Notes: generated by a model not told the origin, from the letters alone. Positions 7,646 through 17,289 are shown, counted from the first letter of the stretch. The stretch: 64,000 bases of DNA from an uncultured Lachnospiraceae bacterium (GCA_900544685.1 UQWA01000002.1:88834-152833), one strand, 5' to 3'. Numbers and translations are program-made.

Positions 7646-8593
7646 ATGTATTTTCATCAACTGGAAGCTTTTGTCCAGATAGCAGAAAATAAGAGTTTTT
7701 CTAAAGCCGCTAAAGCTATGTATCTGTCTCAGCCTACAGTCAGTGCCCATATCAAAAGTCTGGAATCTGAACTTGGTGTCCCGCTTATTTTACGTACCAC
7801 CAAAGAAGTTCTGCTTTCTGAGGCCGGGCAGATTTTCTATGATTATGCTAAAGAACTTTTACATACCAGAGATGTTGCCACCTTGATGATGCAGTCTTAT
7901 GCCACCGAAATTAAGGGAGAACTTCCGGTAGCTGCTTCCACAGTTCCCTCTCAGTACCTGCTGCCGCAGCTACTGACTGAAATGTATGTGCGCTATCCGG
8001 ATCTGAAAATTTCTGTCCGACAGGCAGACAGCTCTGCAGTAATAAATCAGATTGAAAATTATGATGCAGAATTGGGATTTACCGGTATGCAAGTTCCTGA
8101 TTCCAAATGTATTTTCGAACCTTTACTGGATGATCAGCTGGTTCTGATCACTCCAAATACCCCGGCTTATCAGATCTACAAGGAGAATTTTCCTGTCAGT
8201 CAGCTTCACTATCTTCCATTTATTTTTCGCGAGAAGGGAAGCGGAACACGCAAAGAAGCCGACGCTTTTTTTCAAAGCATCGGCCTCGACGATCAGAAAC
8301 TTCATATTCTGACAGAACTGCCTTCTACCGAAAGCATCAAACAGGCTGTCTGTCATGGTCTGGGTGTATCGATTATCAGTAAAATTGCTGCAAAAGATTA
8401 TGAAAAATTCGGCTACCTTTTGAGTTTTGATCTGGACTCTGAACTGCTGAAGCGTTCCATCTATCTGGTTTATCACAAAAACCGGGTACTGACTCCTGCT
8501 GCCAGATCTTTTGTTGAAGTGATCCGTGAAAAATACGGTCCAAAGCCGGAACATCCACGAACTTCACCAAAGGTACATATTCCTGTGGGATGA
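7646..8593 (+). CDS. LysR family transcriptional regulator, selenium-metabolism associated
   Basis: A 315-residue LysR protein. Residues 1-60 form the winged helix-turn-helix (MYFHQLEAFVQIAENKSFSKAA, then LSQPTVSAHIKSLE), followed by a periplasmic-binding-like effector domain to about residue 295. It is transcribed divergently from the activase/DCCP/YedF/desulfurase operon with a 199-bp shared region holding a perfect palindrome. LysR proteins of this kind are found beside selenium-trait genes in Firmicutes. The probable target is the divergent operon, and its own gene by autoregulation. The effector is unknown; a selenium or sulfur metabolite is a guess. The start ATG at 7646 has an AGAAAGAGG-like ribosome site. 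Confidence 0.85.
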   Translation: MYFHQLEAFVQIAENKSFSKAAKAMYLSQPTVSAHIKSLESELGVPLILRTTKEVLLSEAGQIFYDYAKELLHTRDVATLMMQSYATEIKGELPVAASTVPSQYLLPQLLTEMYVRYPDLKISVRQADSSAVINQIENYDAELGFTGMQVPDSKCIFEPLLDDQLVLITPNTPAYQIYKENFPVSQLHYLPFIFREKGSGTRKEADAFFQSIGLDDQKLHILTELPSTESIKQAVCHGLGVSIISKIAAKDYEKFGYLLSFDLDSELLKRSIYLVYHKNRVLTPAARSFVEVIREKYGPKPEHPRTSPKVHIPVG

Positions 8594-8605
8594 TGGGGAC
8601 GGTGT

Positions 8606-8758
8606 TTACTCAAATTGCTTTTGACCTGTAAAGCAAAATCCATGTCTGTTGTAAAATGCAATTGCTTTTACATTCTTTTCCAATGCCCACAGATGATCTG
8701 CACCAAATTCTTTTATGGCAAATTCTATCAGTTCATGACCTATTCCTTTCCTAAAACC
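8606..8758 (-). pseudogene. GNAT acetyltransferase remnant (C-terminal 50 residues)
   Basis: Reading on the minus strand in the frame offset from the adjacent dehydrogenase, 50 codons give GFRKGIGHELIEFAIKEFGA, then a LWALEKNVKAIAFYNRHGF tail and a stop at 8606-8608. RKGIGHELIEFA is the acetyl-CoA loop (motif A) and the rest is the typical C-terminal GNAT strand and helix. No start or N-terminal half exists: upstream sequence is the end of the dehydrogenase, whose TAG stop overlaps the fragment. It appears to be the tail of a deleted gene joined to the dehydrogenase at a deletion junction. Confidence 0.7.
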
Positions 8759-9785
8759 GAATTGCAATCTTTCCAATATTTTTCTTCGCTTTAAAGTATT
8801 CGATTGCCTCTACACTGTCTTTAAAATCAAACACATCCGATATATAATTAGAACCTTTTAATATACCCTGCTTTATAAGCGCTATAATCTCATCATGCAC
8901 CTCTGCTTCTTCTGCCTTCGACGGCCACTGGGCAAATCGCAGATTAAAGCAAAACGGAGCTTCTTCCCAGTTAATCAGATATTCGCTTTTGGCTGTTTCT
9001 CCATAGATACATACATCACCAAAATTCTTCACCAGTTTCAGATTCTGATTGATCAGTGCCGGCACCCCCGCCGCATCCAGAATCATGTCTGCTTTTTCCG
9101 GAAGGATTTTTAACACTTCTTCTGTTACATCACACTGGTCAAAATTCAATGTATAGTCCGCACCACATTTTCTTGCTGACTCCAGCTTTTTCTCCGTGTG
9201 ATCCACACAAATAACAGGGGAAAGTCCCATGTATTTTGCCAGAGTAATAAATACAAGACCTACCGGACCTGCGCCATAAAGTATCAGGCTTTTTCCCTTC
9301 TGGAAGCCAAGACGCTTCATCGTAGAATACACTTCACGATATGTGACAATCATAGCTGCTTCCACATCATCCAATCCCTCAGGGATCTTCTTCTGTCCCA
9401 GATTGCCCTCTGTCAGAACACCGTCTCCCACAGTGTGTCCGTCCTCCATCATTGCCTCAGCGTCACCAATGACCGCATACTCTGCAAAGGCGCCCCAGGT
9501 TGAATAGAATTCTTCTCCATCATCCAGAAATGGAAGTACAATTTTATCTCCTACGGTGAAATTTTTCACTTTGCTTCCGATTGCTTCCACACGGCCAATT
9601 CCCTCATGACCAAGCACAGTAGGATAATTATGAAATCCTTTTAGTTTATCATAAATAATTTCTTTATCCGTACCACATAATGCACCGGCGGTCATTCGTA
9701 CCAGTGCCTGATACTCTCCAATCTCCGGTTTCTTCATTTCTTCCAGACTTGCATGTCCATCTTTCCAAATTACCAGACCCTTCAT
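8751..9785 (-). CDS. Zinc-binding medium-chain alcohol/polyol dehydrogenase
   Basis: A 344-residue MDR-superfamily protein. The catalytic zinc region is near residue 40 (GALCGTDKEI) with LGHEGIGRVEAIG as the GHE motif, and the NAD(P)-binding Rossmann turn GAGPVGLV is near 170. The structural-zinc Cys cluster of classical ADHs is not evident: the loop reads LPFLDDGEEFYSTWGAFAEY, as in some glucose or sorbitol dehydrogenase relatives. It is the last gene after selD (16 nt gap, strong ribosome site AGGAGGATAGG). Substrate is unknown. Its 3' end abuts a GNAT remnant, so the local order has been rearranged and a selenium role should not be assumed. Confidence 0.75.
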   Translation of the reverse strand: MKGLVIWKDGHASLEEMKKPEIGEYQALVRMTAGALCGTDKEIIYDKLKGFHNYPTVLGHEGIGRVEAIGSKVKNFTVGDKIVLPFLDDGEEFYSTWGAFAEYAVIGDAEAMMEDGHTVGDGVLTEGNLGQKKIPEGLDDVEAAMIVTYREVYSTMKRLGFQKGKSLILYGAGPVGLVFITLAKYMGLSPVICVDHTEKKLESARKCGADYTLNFDQCDVTEEVLKILPEKADMILDAAGVPALINQNLKLVKNFGDVCIYGETAKSEYLINWEEAPFCFNLRFAQWPSKAEEAEVHDEIIALIKQGILKGSNYISDVFDFKDSVEAIEYFKAKKNIGKIAIRF

Positions 9786-9800
9786 TGTAATCCTATCCTC

Positions 9801-10841
9801 CTATCCTACTTCTGTCAAAACAGTATCTAATTCCCCTGTTATGTTTCCTACTACTCTGGCAAAACAGCCTCTTTCTTTCATCATCCGCAGACATTCGTCT
9901 TTTTCTTCTACCGGAATTGCCGCCAACAGTCCCCCTGACGTCTGTGGATCCATCAATGCGTCTTGCTTCCATTGTGATACCGTAGATGAAAAACGCACTT
10001 TAGACTTCAGATATTCCTGATTCTGGTACACTCCAGATGGTAATATTCCCATAACAGCCATCTCTTCCGTCTTTGGAAGAAACGGGATCTGATCTGCATA
10101 AATATGAATCACTCTTTTACTTCCTTCTGCCATCTCACAGACATGTCCGAGAAGTCCAAACCCTGTAATATCAGTACAGGCGTGAACGGTAAACTGGCTA
10201 AACACCTCACATGCCTGACGATTTAGCAAAGTCATCCATTTCAGCATTTCTGATTCTTCTGCTTCATTCAACAGACCTCCTCTGGATGCCAGCGCATAGA
10301 TTCCTGTTCCTATTGGCTTGGTCAAGATCAGTACATCGTCTTCCTGAGCTGTATCGTTTCTCCAGATTTTCGCCGGATGTACTACACCGGATACCGACAG
10401 ACCGTACTTTGGTTCATTATCCTCAATAGTATGCCCTCCTGCCACCACAGCTCCAGACTCAGCTACTTTTTCATAGCCACCTCTCAAAATTTCCTGTATA
10501 CATTTTGGTTCCAGACAGGATGGAAATGCAAGAAGGTTTAGTGCCAGCACCGGTCTTCCGCCCATGGCATAGACATCACTCAAAGCATTCGCTGCTGCAA
10601 TCTGTCCAAAAAGATACGGATCATCTACTGGTGGCGGGAAAAAATCAATGGTCTGAATCAGGGCCTGATCCTTATTCATCTGATAAACAGCCGCATCATC
10701 ACTGGAACCAAAGCCAACCAAAAGCTGTTCACAATGCTGTTCCGGAAGCTTTCCCAATATTTGCCTGAGTACCTCAGGTCCCTGCTTGGACGCTCAGCCA
10801 CCCTTTGCTGTCATCGCTGTCAATTTATACTGATGATTCAT
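9801..10841 (-). CDS. selD: Selenide, water dikinase (selenophosphate synthetase), itself a selenoprotein
   Basis: SelD makes selenophosphate from selenide and ATP for SelA. The true start is ATG at 10841 behind AGAAGGTGG, giving 346 residues. Codon 16 is an in-frame TGA at 10794-10796 inside KGG-U-ASK, exactly the catalytic Cys/Sec position with the essential Lys three residues on. Translation continues without other stops through the ATP-binding Asp sites (GSSDDAAVY, VDDPYLFG, GGHTIEDNE). A SECIS-like hairpin follows the TGA (10764-10778). An ORF caller will miss the first 28 codons and the active site. It lies just after the tRNA-Sec terminator and ahead of the dehydrogenase gene. Confidence 0.93.
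10764..10778 (-). promoter_or_regulatory. SECIS-like hairpin in selD
   Basis: Fifteen nucleotides after the UGA at 10794-10796, CCTGA pairs perfectly with TCAGG around a GGTAC loop. The GGU at the loop matches the fdhA SECIS loop (GGTTT), as expected if one SelB recognises both. Confidence 0.75.
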
Positions 10842-10862
10842 AACTGCCACCTTCTTTCTATT

Positions 10863-10890
10863 CAAAAAACGGTCTCTTTTACAAGAGACC
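10863..10890 (-). terminator. Rho-independent terminator after tRNA-Sec
   Basis: On the minus strand GGTCTCTT and AAGAGACC form an 8-bp stem with a 4-nt loop (10871-10890) followed by GTTTTTTG. It separates the tRNA-Sec transcript from selD, so selD depends on read-through or its own promoter. Confidence 0.8.
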
Positions 10891-10900
10891 GATCACTTTC

Positions 10901-10997
10901 TGGCGGAAGTATGTGGGAATCGAACCCACCTAAGCGGGAGTTAACCGCTATCACAGGTTTTGAAGACCAGGAGGCACACCAGCACCTATCTACTCCC
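10901..10997 (-). tRNA. selC: tRNA-Sec (anticodon UCA)
   Basis: A 97-nt tRNA with encoded CCA. It has the selenocysteine features: a 6-bp D stem (AGGTGC with GTGCCT), anticodon loop CTTCAAA with UCA reading UGA, a long variable arm (AGCGG with CCGCT), and a T arm with GGGTTCGATTCCC. The acceptor stem pairs GGGAGTA with TACTTCC; the eighth pair is G-A. The anticodon stem also shows one U-U mismatch. It sits between selB and selD with its own promoter and terminator. Confidence 0.95.
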
Positions 10998-11012
10998 ATT
11001 TTTATCTTTATT

Positions 11013-11041
11013 ATTCTATCACAGGCAAAAGTAAATAGCAA
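11013..11041 (-). promoter_or_regulatory. Predicted promoter of tRNA-Sec
   Basis: TTGCTA and TAGAAT on the minus strand, spaced 17 nt, end 15 nt before the mature 5' end of tRNA-Sec. Confidence 0.6.
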
Positions 11042-11069
11042 CCGAAAGTTCCTTCATCGGCTTCTCTAC

Positions 11070-12983
11070 TCAGTATGCCTTCCACTCGCTCTCTGCCCCT
11101 GTATTCCTGGTGATTCTCTGACTATCCGTATATTCCAGTATCAGTTTTGCATTTTTTCGACTGGTCGAGAACAGATCTCGCACTTCTGAGATGGTAATAA
11201 CCGGCTGTTGATGAACTACTTCTCGTATTTTCTCTGCTGCTGTTTCCAACAGAGGTTTTACCGTATACGCATCTTCACTTAAACGAACAACCTGATTCTC
11301 TTCTCGCAGGAGTAAAAGGATATCTTCTGCCATATCCGCATACTCTTTCTCGACATCGGTTTCTGAGAGTTTTACAAATTGATATTCTGCTTTTTCGAAA
11401 GAATTTAGCAGCAGTTTTCTGCATCCTTCATATCTTGCATCTTTCAAAATCTCAAATTCCGGCAAGTGCAAATACTCGCCGCTGGAAATTATACTCTCTT
11501 CTGTCTCCCAGTGTTCAAATATTTTAGCTGCAACCACCGGTTTGATTTTTTTCATGTATTTTGTCTGAATCTCGGCCTTTTTTATACCATGACGATATGG
11601 ATATTTATGATGGTATTTTTTCAGCTCGGCCTTAATCTGTTCCTGAAGATATAACTCATCGTCCCGCATCCAGACATAGGTATCTTTTTTCATTGGGAAT
11701 ACGAAAGCTTCTGATCCATCTTCCAGTTCCGATACGTCCTGACGAATTTCCTCTTCCGATAGCGCAGTTAATTTTGCCAGTTCCGTTATGGTAATCAGCG
11801 TGTCTCTGTGTGATTTCACATGCATCTGTACCACATCCACAGAAGAACCGGCTTCTTTACGCCGCAGTTCTTCCAATGCCGCTTCCTTGAACCTTCTCTT
11901 GGCCTTTGGATTCGGTTCCAACACTTCGCCGCCCCCAATCGTCTCCATCGGAGAATAAAAGCGGACTACAAATCTGTCTCCTTTTCGAAGTGCCAGTTCC
12001 TGTTCCAGACGAAGCTGTGCAAAACACTCTTCTCCTGCTTTTAATTCATCCCGATCCAATAAAATTGCGCGGCAGAGCACTTCGCTGGTTCCGGTAAATA
12101 AATGCAGCCGGCTCCGATTCTTTACAATTCGATTACTGTCTTTTAAGATCTTCAGCTTTACATCCAGCAAGGTCGTACCCTTCATGCTGTTCGGTGATGC
12201 CAGTACATCTCCGCGGCTGATATCTTCTTTTTTTATACCAGTCAGATTCACAGCCACACGCTGTCCTGCACTGCATTCTTCCACATTTTTTCCATGTACC
12301 TGGATATTCCGTACTTTGCATGGGGCATTCCATGGGTAAAGCTGCAAAGTATCATCTTTACGGATTATGCCGGAAATCAAAGTTCCGGTGACAATGGTCC
12401 CGAATCCTAAAATGGTAAAAACCCGGTCAATCGGAAGTCTTGGTATCGTATGAATCTCTTTTTCCTGCACTTCTGATGTTTCCATTTTCACAATCTCATC
12501 TGTCAGTTCCTTTAATCCTTCTCCTGTTACAGAAGATACTTTTACAACAGGTGCATCCTTTAAAAACGTATCCTGCAGCTGGTCTCGCACTTCTTCTTCC
12601 ATCAGTTCCAGCCATTCCTCATCCACAAGATCCATCTTATTTAAAACGACGATACACTTCTGAATGCCCAGAAGATGTAAAATATCCATATGCTCCTTCG
12701 TCTGAGGCATAATGCCCTCATCTGCCGCAATAACCAGAAGCACCATATCCATGCCAACTACTCCGGCAACCATATTGTGTATAAACTTCTCATGTCCAGG
12801 CACATCTACGATCCCCGCCCGATCTCCATTGGGAAGATCAAAAAATGCAAATCCAAGGTCAATGGTAATCCCACGTTCCTGTTCTTCCTTCCAACGGTCC
12901 GTATTGCATCCGGTTAATGCTTTGATTAATGTTGTCTTTCCATGGTCGATATGACCTGCTGTTCCAATGATGATATGTTTCAT
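11070..12983 (-). CDS. selB: Selenocysteine-specific elongation factor SelB
   Basis: A 637-residue GTPase that carries Sec-tRNA-Sec and binds the SECIS hairpin to recode UGA. The start is ATG at 12983 (MKHIIIGTAGHIDHGKTT), overlapping the selA stop by four bases (ATGA); a longer upstream reading frame lacks family similarity. G motifs are GHIDHGKTT, DVPGHEKF and NKMD within residues 1-175, then EF-Tu-like domains II and III to about 340. The C-terminal 300 residues hold the winged-helix repeats that bind SECIS RNA. Length is normal for the family. Neighbours are selA upstream and tRNA-Sec 73 nt downstream. Confidence 0.96.
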   Translation of the reverse strand: MKHIIIGTAGHIDHGKTTLIKALTGCNTDRWKEEQERGITIDLGFAFFDLPNGDRAGIVDVPGHEKFIHNMVAGVVGMDMVLLVIAADEGIMPQTKEHMDILHLLGIQKCIVVLNKMDLVDEEWLELMEEEVRDQLQDTFLKDAPVVKVSSVTGEGLKELTDEIVKMETSEVQEKEIHTIPRLPIDRVFTILGFGTIVTGTLISGIIRKDDTLQLYPWNAPCKVRNIQVHGKNVEECSAGQRVAVNLTGIKKEDISRGDVLASPNSMKGTTLLDVKLKILKDSNRIVKNRSRLHLFTGTSEVLCRAILLDRDELKAGEECFAQLRLEQELALRKGDRFVVRFYSPMETIGGGEVLEPNPKAKRRFKEAALEELRRKEAGSSVDVVQMHVKSHRDTLITITELAKLTALSEEEIRQDVSELEDGSEAFVFPMKKDTYVWMRDDELYLQEQIKAELKKYHHKYPYRHGIKKAEIQTKYMKKIKPVVAAKIFEHWETEESIISSGEYLHLPEFEILKDARYEGCRKLLLNSFEKAEYQFVKLSETDVEKEYADMAEDILLLLREENQVVRLSEDAYTVKPLLETAAEKIREVVHQQPVITISEVRDLFSTSRKNAKLILEYTDSQRITRNTGAESEWKAY

Positions 12984-14365
12984 AAAAGCTCCAATTCTCT
13001 CACAATGATTTCCATGTCTTCTTTTTCTAATGTCCTCACATCCAGAATGACCTGATCTTTCTGACATCTGCATATAATAGGAACCGGCAGCTGTTCCATC
13101 GCATCTACGATATCCTGGCATTTTTTCTGCTTGCAAGTCAGAACTACCGCATATCCCTTTAAGTTCGCAGTTGGGAATGCACCTCCTCCAACCTGAGACT
13201 CACATGGTTCCACACTGACTTCAAAAGGCATTTTTTTCTCCTGAAGCATCTGACGCAGTGTATTTGCATCCTTTCTGGTATCTTCTGCTGTCTTTGCAAT
13301 CATTTTCAGTGCCGGAAGATTGCTTAACGCATTTTCCGGATTCAGATACTCCCGCAGCGTCAGTTCCAGTGCTGCAGCTGTAAATTTATCAATTCTTAAT
13401 GCTCTCGTCAATGGATGTTTTTTTAATATATCCATATATTTTTTCTTGCCAACGATAATGCCTGCCTGAGGACCTCCCAGCAGTTTATCTCCACTGAAAG
13501 ATACCAGATCTACACCAGCCTGAATCATTTCCTGAACGGTAGGTTCATGCGGCAGTCCATATTTTTCCATTGAAAGTAATACACCGCTTCCAAGATCTGC
13601 CAGAACCGGTATCCCATGTTCTCTTCCCAATGCTGCCAGACGCTCAATCTCTACCGATTCTGTAAAACCTACAATCTGATAATTGCTGGTATGTACTTTC
13701 AAAATCATACCTGTTTCTTCGGTAATCGCCTTTTCATAGTCTTCCAGATGTGTCTTATTGGTGGTTCCCACTTCTTTTAAAATAGTCCCGCTTTGCTCCA
13801 TCACATCCGGGATTCGGAACTTTCCTCCGATTTCCACCAGTTCACCACGGGATACAATGGCTTCTTTTCCTCTTCCAAGGGCACTGAGCATTAACAAAAC
13901 TGCCGCTGCATTGTTATTGACTGCCATCGCCGCCTCTGCACCTGTTAACCTGCATAATAATTCGTCAAAATGTGAATATCGCTCTCCTCTGTGCCCCTTA
14001 TTCAGATCATACTCCAGATTCGAATAACCGGAGGCCATACAAAGAATCTGCTGTATGTGTTCTTTACTGATCGGTGCGCGTCCCAGATTCGTGTGCAGAA
14101 TCGTTCCAGTGGCATTGATTACTTTTTTCATATCCGGCTTTGCCAGTTTTTCCAGTTGCTTTCTGATCCTCTCTTTTAAATGATTCTCATCTATCTCATT
14201 TTCTGTTTTTCCTTCTATGATCTCAGAACGTACCTGTTCCAAAATATTTCGAATTGCTTTTTTTAACTGCTCACTTCCAATCCGTTCCTGAAATTCACGG
14301 ATCTTTTTATCTTCCAGTAATTCATTCATATTTGGGATACTTCGAAGAATCGCCCTTTTATCCAT
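12980..14365 (-). CDS. selA: L-seryl-tRNA(Sec) selenium transferase
   Basis: A 461-residue PLP enzyme converting Ser-tRNA-Sec to Sec-tRNA-Sec with selenophosphate from SelD. The start is chosen at ATG 14365 (MDKRAILRSIPNMNELLED), with GGAGAA 7 nt upstream; an upstream ATG at 14443 would add 26 basic residues foreign to the family. The N-terminal tRNA-binding helices are followed by NATGTILHTNLGRAPIS and the PLP lysine in SFSGDKLLGGPQAG. Its stop overlaps the selB start. A promoter is predicted at 14424-14452. Confidence 0.95.
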   Translation of the reverse strand: MDKRAILRSIPNMNELLEDKKIREFQERIGSEQLKKAIRNILEQVRSEIIEGKTENEIDENHLKERIRKQLEKLAKPDMKKVINATGTILHTNLGRAPISKEHIQQILCMASGYSNLEYDLNKGHRGERYSHFDELLCRLTGAEAAMAVNNNAAAVLLMLSALGRGKEAIVSRGELVEIGGKFRIPDVMEQSGTILKEVGTTNKTHLEDYEKAITEETGMILKVHTSNYQIVGFTESVEIERLAALGREHGIPVLADLGSGVLLSMEKYGLPHEPTVQEMIQAGVDLVSFSGDKLLGGPQAGIIVGKKKYMDILKKHPLTRALRIDKFTAAALELTLREYLNPENALSNLPALKMIAKTAEDTRKDANTLRQMLQEKKMPFEVSVEPCESQVGGGAFPTANLKGYAVVLTCKQKKCQDIVDAMEQLPVPIICRCQKDQVILDVRTLEKEDMEIIVRELELL

Positions 14366-14423
14366 CTTTTTTCTCCGTTTTCTTTTTTGCTTTGTCTGAA
14401 TTGGAGGAAACTTTACCCTTCCA

Positions 14424-14452
14424 ATTTTAAAAGTCTTCTCCAATTAAGACAA
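14424..14452 (-). promoter_or_regulatory. Predicted selA promoter
   Basis: TTGTCT and TAAAAT on the minus strand with a 17-nt spacer; the -35 box touches the base of the 14452-14512 hairpin. It would let selA-selB be expressed separately from fdhA. Confidence 0.5.
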
Positions 14453-14512
14453 ACTGCCGTATCGATACTTTCAGGATGATCTTCCATCCGAACTCTTCTC
14501 AATGCGGCAGTT
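14452..14512 (-). other. 61-nt hairpin between Sec-type fdhA and selA
   Basis: AACTGCCG and CGGCAGTT close the structure (8 bp plus two further pairs), with an inner hairpin GGATG/CATCC. It lies downstream of the fdhA stop and immediately upstream of the predicted selA promoter. No U-run follows. Confidence 0.5.
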
Positions 14513-14525
14513 ATGTACTTTTATC

Positions 14526-14541
14526 GTAACTGATCAGTTAC
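14526..14541. repeat. 16-bp perfect palindrome after fdhA
   Basis: GTAACTGATCAGTTAC, 10 nt after the fdhA stop codon. Related GTAACTG-type inverted repeats occur at 23787-23827 and 34989-35017. Confidence 0.5.
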
Positions 14542-14550
14542 TTTTTCTTT

Positions 14551-17289
14551 TTATTCGCAGCAACACTCTGAGCATCCTGCGCATTCATTTATTTTCTTCA
14601 CCTTTACAGCACAGACTTTATATTCCGGTGTACTGGAAATAGAATCCAGCGCATCACTGGTAATCCAGTTTGCACCGCCAAGATAGTGGAATGGCATCCA
14701 GCATTCACCCGGATTCGTCTTTTCGGATACACGTGCTTCTGCCTGGATCTCTCCTCTTCTGGAAGCTACCGATACCACTTCTCTGTCTGCAATACCAAGC
14801 TTCTTAGCATCTTCTGTGTTGATTTCAATGAAAGAAGTATGAGCAATCTCATTGATCTCCTCTGTCTTATCTGTCATTGCACATGCATTGTAATGATACA
14901 GAATACGTCCTGTCATCATGATCAGTGGATAATCATCATCTGGCAGTTCCATAGATGGTGTATAAGCTGCCGGACGGAAGTATCCAAGACCTCTTGCGAA
15001 CTTACCTACGTGCATGATCTCTGTTCCAGGATGATCCTTGGAAGTACATGGCCACTGCAATCCTCTTCCTGCCACTTCTTCGCTGTCCAGTCTTTCATGA
15101 CTTATTCCTGCAAAGGATGGTGTCACAGATGCGATCTCATCCATGATCTGAGCTGGTGTCAGATATGGCTGCGGATATCCCATTCTTCTCATGATCTCTG
15201 TAAAGATCCAGGTATCCGGTTTGGTATTACCTTTGATCTCTACTGCCTTACGCACACGCTGTACACGACGTTCGGTATTTGTAAAGGTTCCTTCTTTTTC
15301 TGCATAAGATCTTCCCGGTAAGATCACGTCTGCAAGTTTCGCAGTCTCTGTCATGAACAATTCATCCACAACAAGAAAATCCAGGGAAGACAGACATTTG
15401 ATGACATGATGAGTATTCGGATCGGTACGAACCGGATCTTCTCCGAAAATAAACAGACCTTTGATCTCACCGGTAACCATCTTCGGGAAACAATCGGTGG
15501 CTTTGGTTCCGATCTTCGGATTCAGTTTCACGCCCCATGCCTTTTCAAATTTTTCAAGTATACCAGGCTTATCAATATTCTGGTAACCAGGGAACTGATT
15601 TGGTGAAGCACCCATATCACAGGCACCCTGTACATTGTTCTGACCACGAATCGGGTTCACACCACATCCGCGTTTTCCAAGCTTTCCGACCATCATAGCC
15701 ATGTTCGCCATAGACATAACGCCTTCTGTACCGGTATGATGTTCCGTAACGCCCAGACAATACATAATCGGTGCACGCTCTGCTGTCGCATAGATTCTTG
15801 CGGCTCTACGCAGGTCATCAGCATCAATGTTACAGATCTCAGCTACTCGTTCCGGTGTATAATCTTTCACCATTTCCTTCATAGCCTCAAAGTTCTCTGT
15901 ACGTTCCTCGATAAACTTCTGGTCAATCAGATTTTCTTCAATAAATATGTGCATCATGCCATTGGCAAATGCCACATTTGTTCCAGGCTTCAATTTCAGA
16001 TGAATTTCTGCCTTCTTTGCAATATCAATATCACGCGGATCTACTACAATCAGTCTTGCTCCGCGCTGCACTGCCTGACGCAGCTGCATTCCAAGTACCG
16101 GATGAGCTTCTTCCGGATTGGATCCTACTAATAAAATAGCATCCGATTCACGGGTGATATCGTAAATCGTATTTGTCATGGCTCCTGAGCCTAAAGTGGT
16201 TGCCAAACCGGCAACAGTAGGAGCGTGTCAAACGCGCGCGCAGTTATCGGTATTGTTGCTTTCAAACACTGTTCTTACCATTTTCTGAAGCATATAAATA
16301 TCTTCATTGGTAGAACGTGAGCAGGCAAAACCGGCCAGCGCGTCACCTCCGTATTGATTTTTCAGTTCTGTGAACTTATTTGCTACCAGATCCAGAGCGT
16401 CATCCCAGGATGCTTCCTCGAATTCTCCGGTCTCATGATTCTTAATTAATGGCTGACGGATTCTTGTCTTATGATCTACAAAGTCAAAAGATCCGCTTCT
16501 GCCCTTTACACAAAGTAATCCATGGTTGGATGGTCCATCTGCACCTTCCACATCCACGATCTTTCCATCTTTTACAATCAGATCCATCTGACATCCTGTT
16601 GCACAATGCGGACAGGTTGTACGCACTCTCTTCTGTGCCTGATAAGGACGATACTTGTTTGTACGTTTCATCACCAATGCACCGGTCGGACATGCCTGTA
16701 CACAGTTACCGCAGGATTCACAGGTTCCGTCTGCCCAGAGACCTTCCCCATTTCCGATAATGGACTGGAATCCACGTTCCATTGTATCAATGGCACCACG
16801 TCCTACCAGCTGAGTACATGTGTTGACACATCTGTGACAGAGAATACAAAGATTTGGATCATAGCGGAAAAACTTATTACTGTCATCAATTTCTCCACCG
16901 CTTTTTGCGCCTTCATAGCTGGTTTCTGATACGCCATATTCATAAGCGTAGTCCTGCAGCTTACAGTTGCCGTTTGCTTCACAGGAGAAACAATGTACAT
17001 TATGATCTGATAAAAGAAGATCCAGTGTCATTCTTCTGGATTCAATTACTTTTTCAGACATAGTCAGTACTTCGTCGCCCTCTGATACCTGAAGCGTACA
17101 GGCCGTATCAATTTTTGTTCTGCCGTTGTTTTTTACTTCTACCACACACATACGACATGAGCCGTCCGGAAGAAGATCCTCTATATAACATAATGTCGGG
17201 ATCTTGATTCCTAACTTCTCTGCCGCATGAAGTATGGTCGTTCCTTTTTCGACTTCAACGGGAAAGCCGTCAATTGTTAATCGAACCAT
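14551..17289 (-). CDS. fdhA: Formate dehydrogenase catalytic subunit, selenocysteine form
   Basis: This gene is broken by one in-frame TGA at 16228-16230 (codon 354) in NCARV-U-HAPTVAG, the invariant Sec/Cys active site of formate dehydrogenases. Read through, it gives 912 residues colinear with the 901-residue Cys paralogue at 689-3394. Domains: N-terminal [2Fe-2S] ferredoxin, His-[4Fe-4S] (HCFSCEANGNC), two [4Fe-4S] clusters (CILCHRC, CESCGNC), CPHCATGC, then molybdopterin domains. A SECIS hairpin follows the UGA. Oddly, the C-terminus ends in a Cys-rich tail (ECAGCSECCCE) missing from the paralogue. It is third in an operon after NuoE- and NuoF-like genes, so electrons probably pass to NAD and perhaps ferredoxin. 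Confidence 0.95.
16190..16227 (-). promoter_or_regulatory. SECIS element of the Sec-type fdhA
   Basis: Directly after the UGA, GTTGCC (16210-16215) pairs with GGCAAC (16199-16204) around a GGTTT loop. A lower stem pairs CCTA with TAGG across an internal loop that leaves a U unpaired. A 12-nt spacing, bulged U and GU in the apical loop match bacterial SECIS rules. Confidence 0.85.

Noticed and set aside
12984..13136. Longer selB start at 13136
   Set aside because: The extra 51 residues overlap selA and have no SelB similarity; the ATG at 12983 sits in an ATGA overlap and opens with the GTPase motif.
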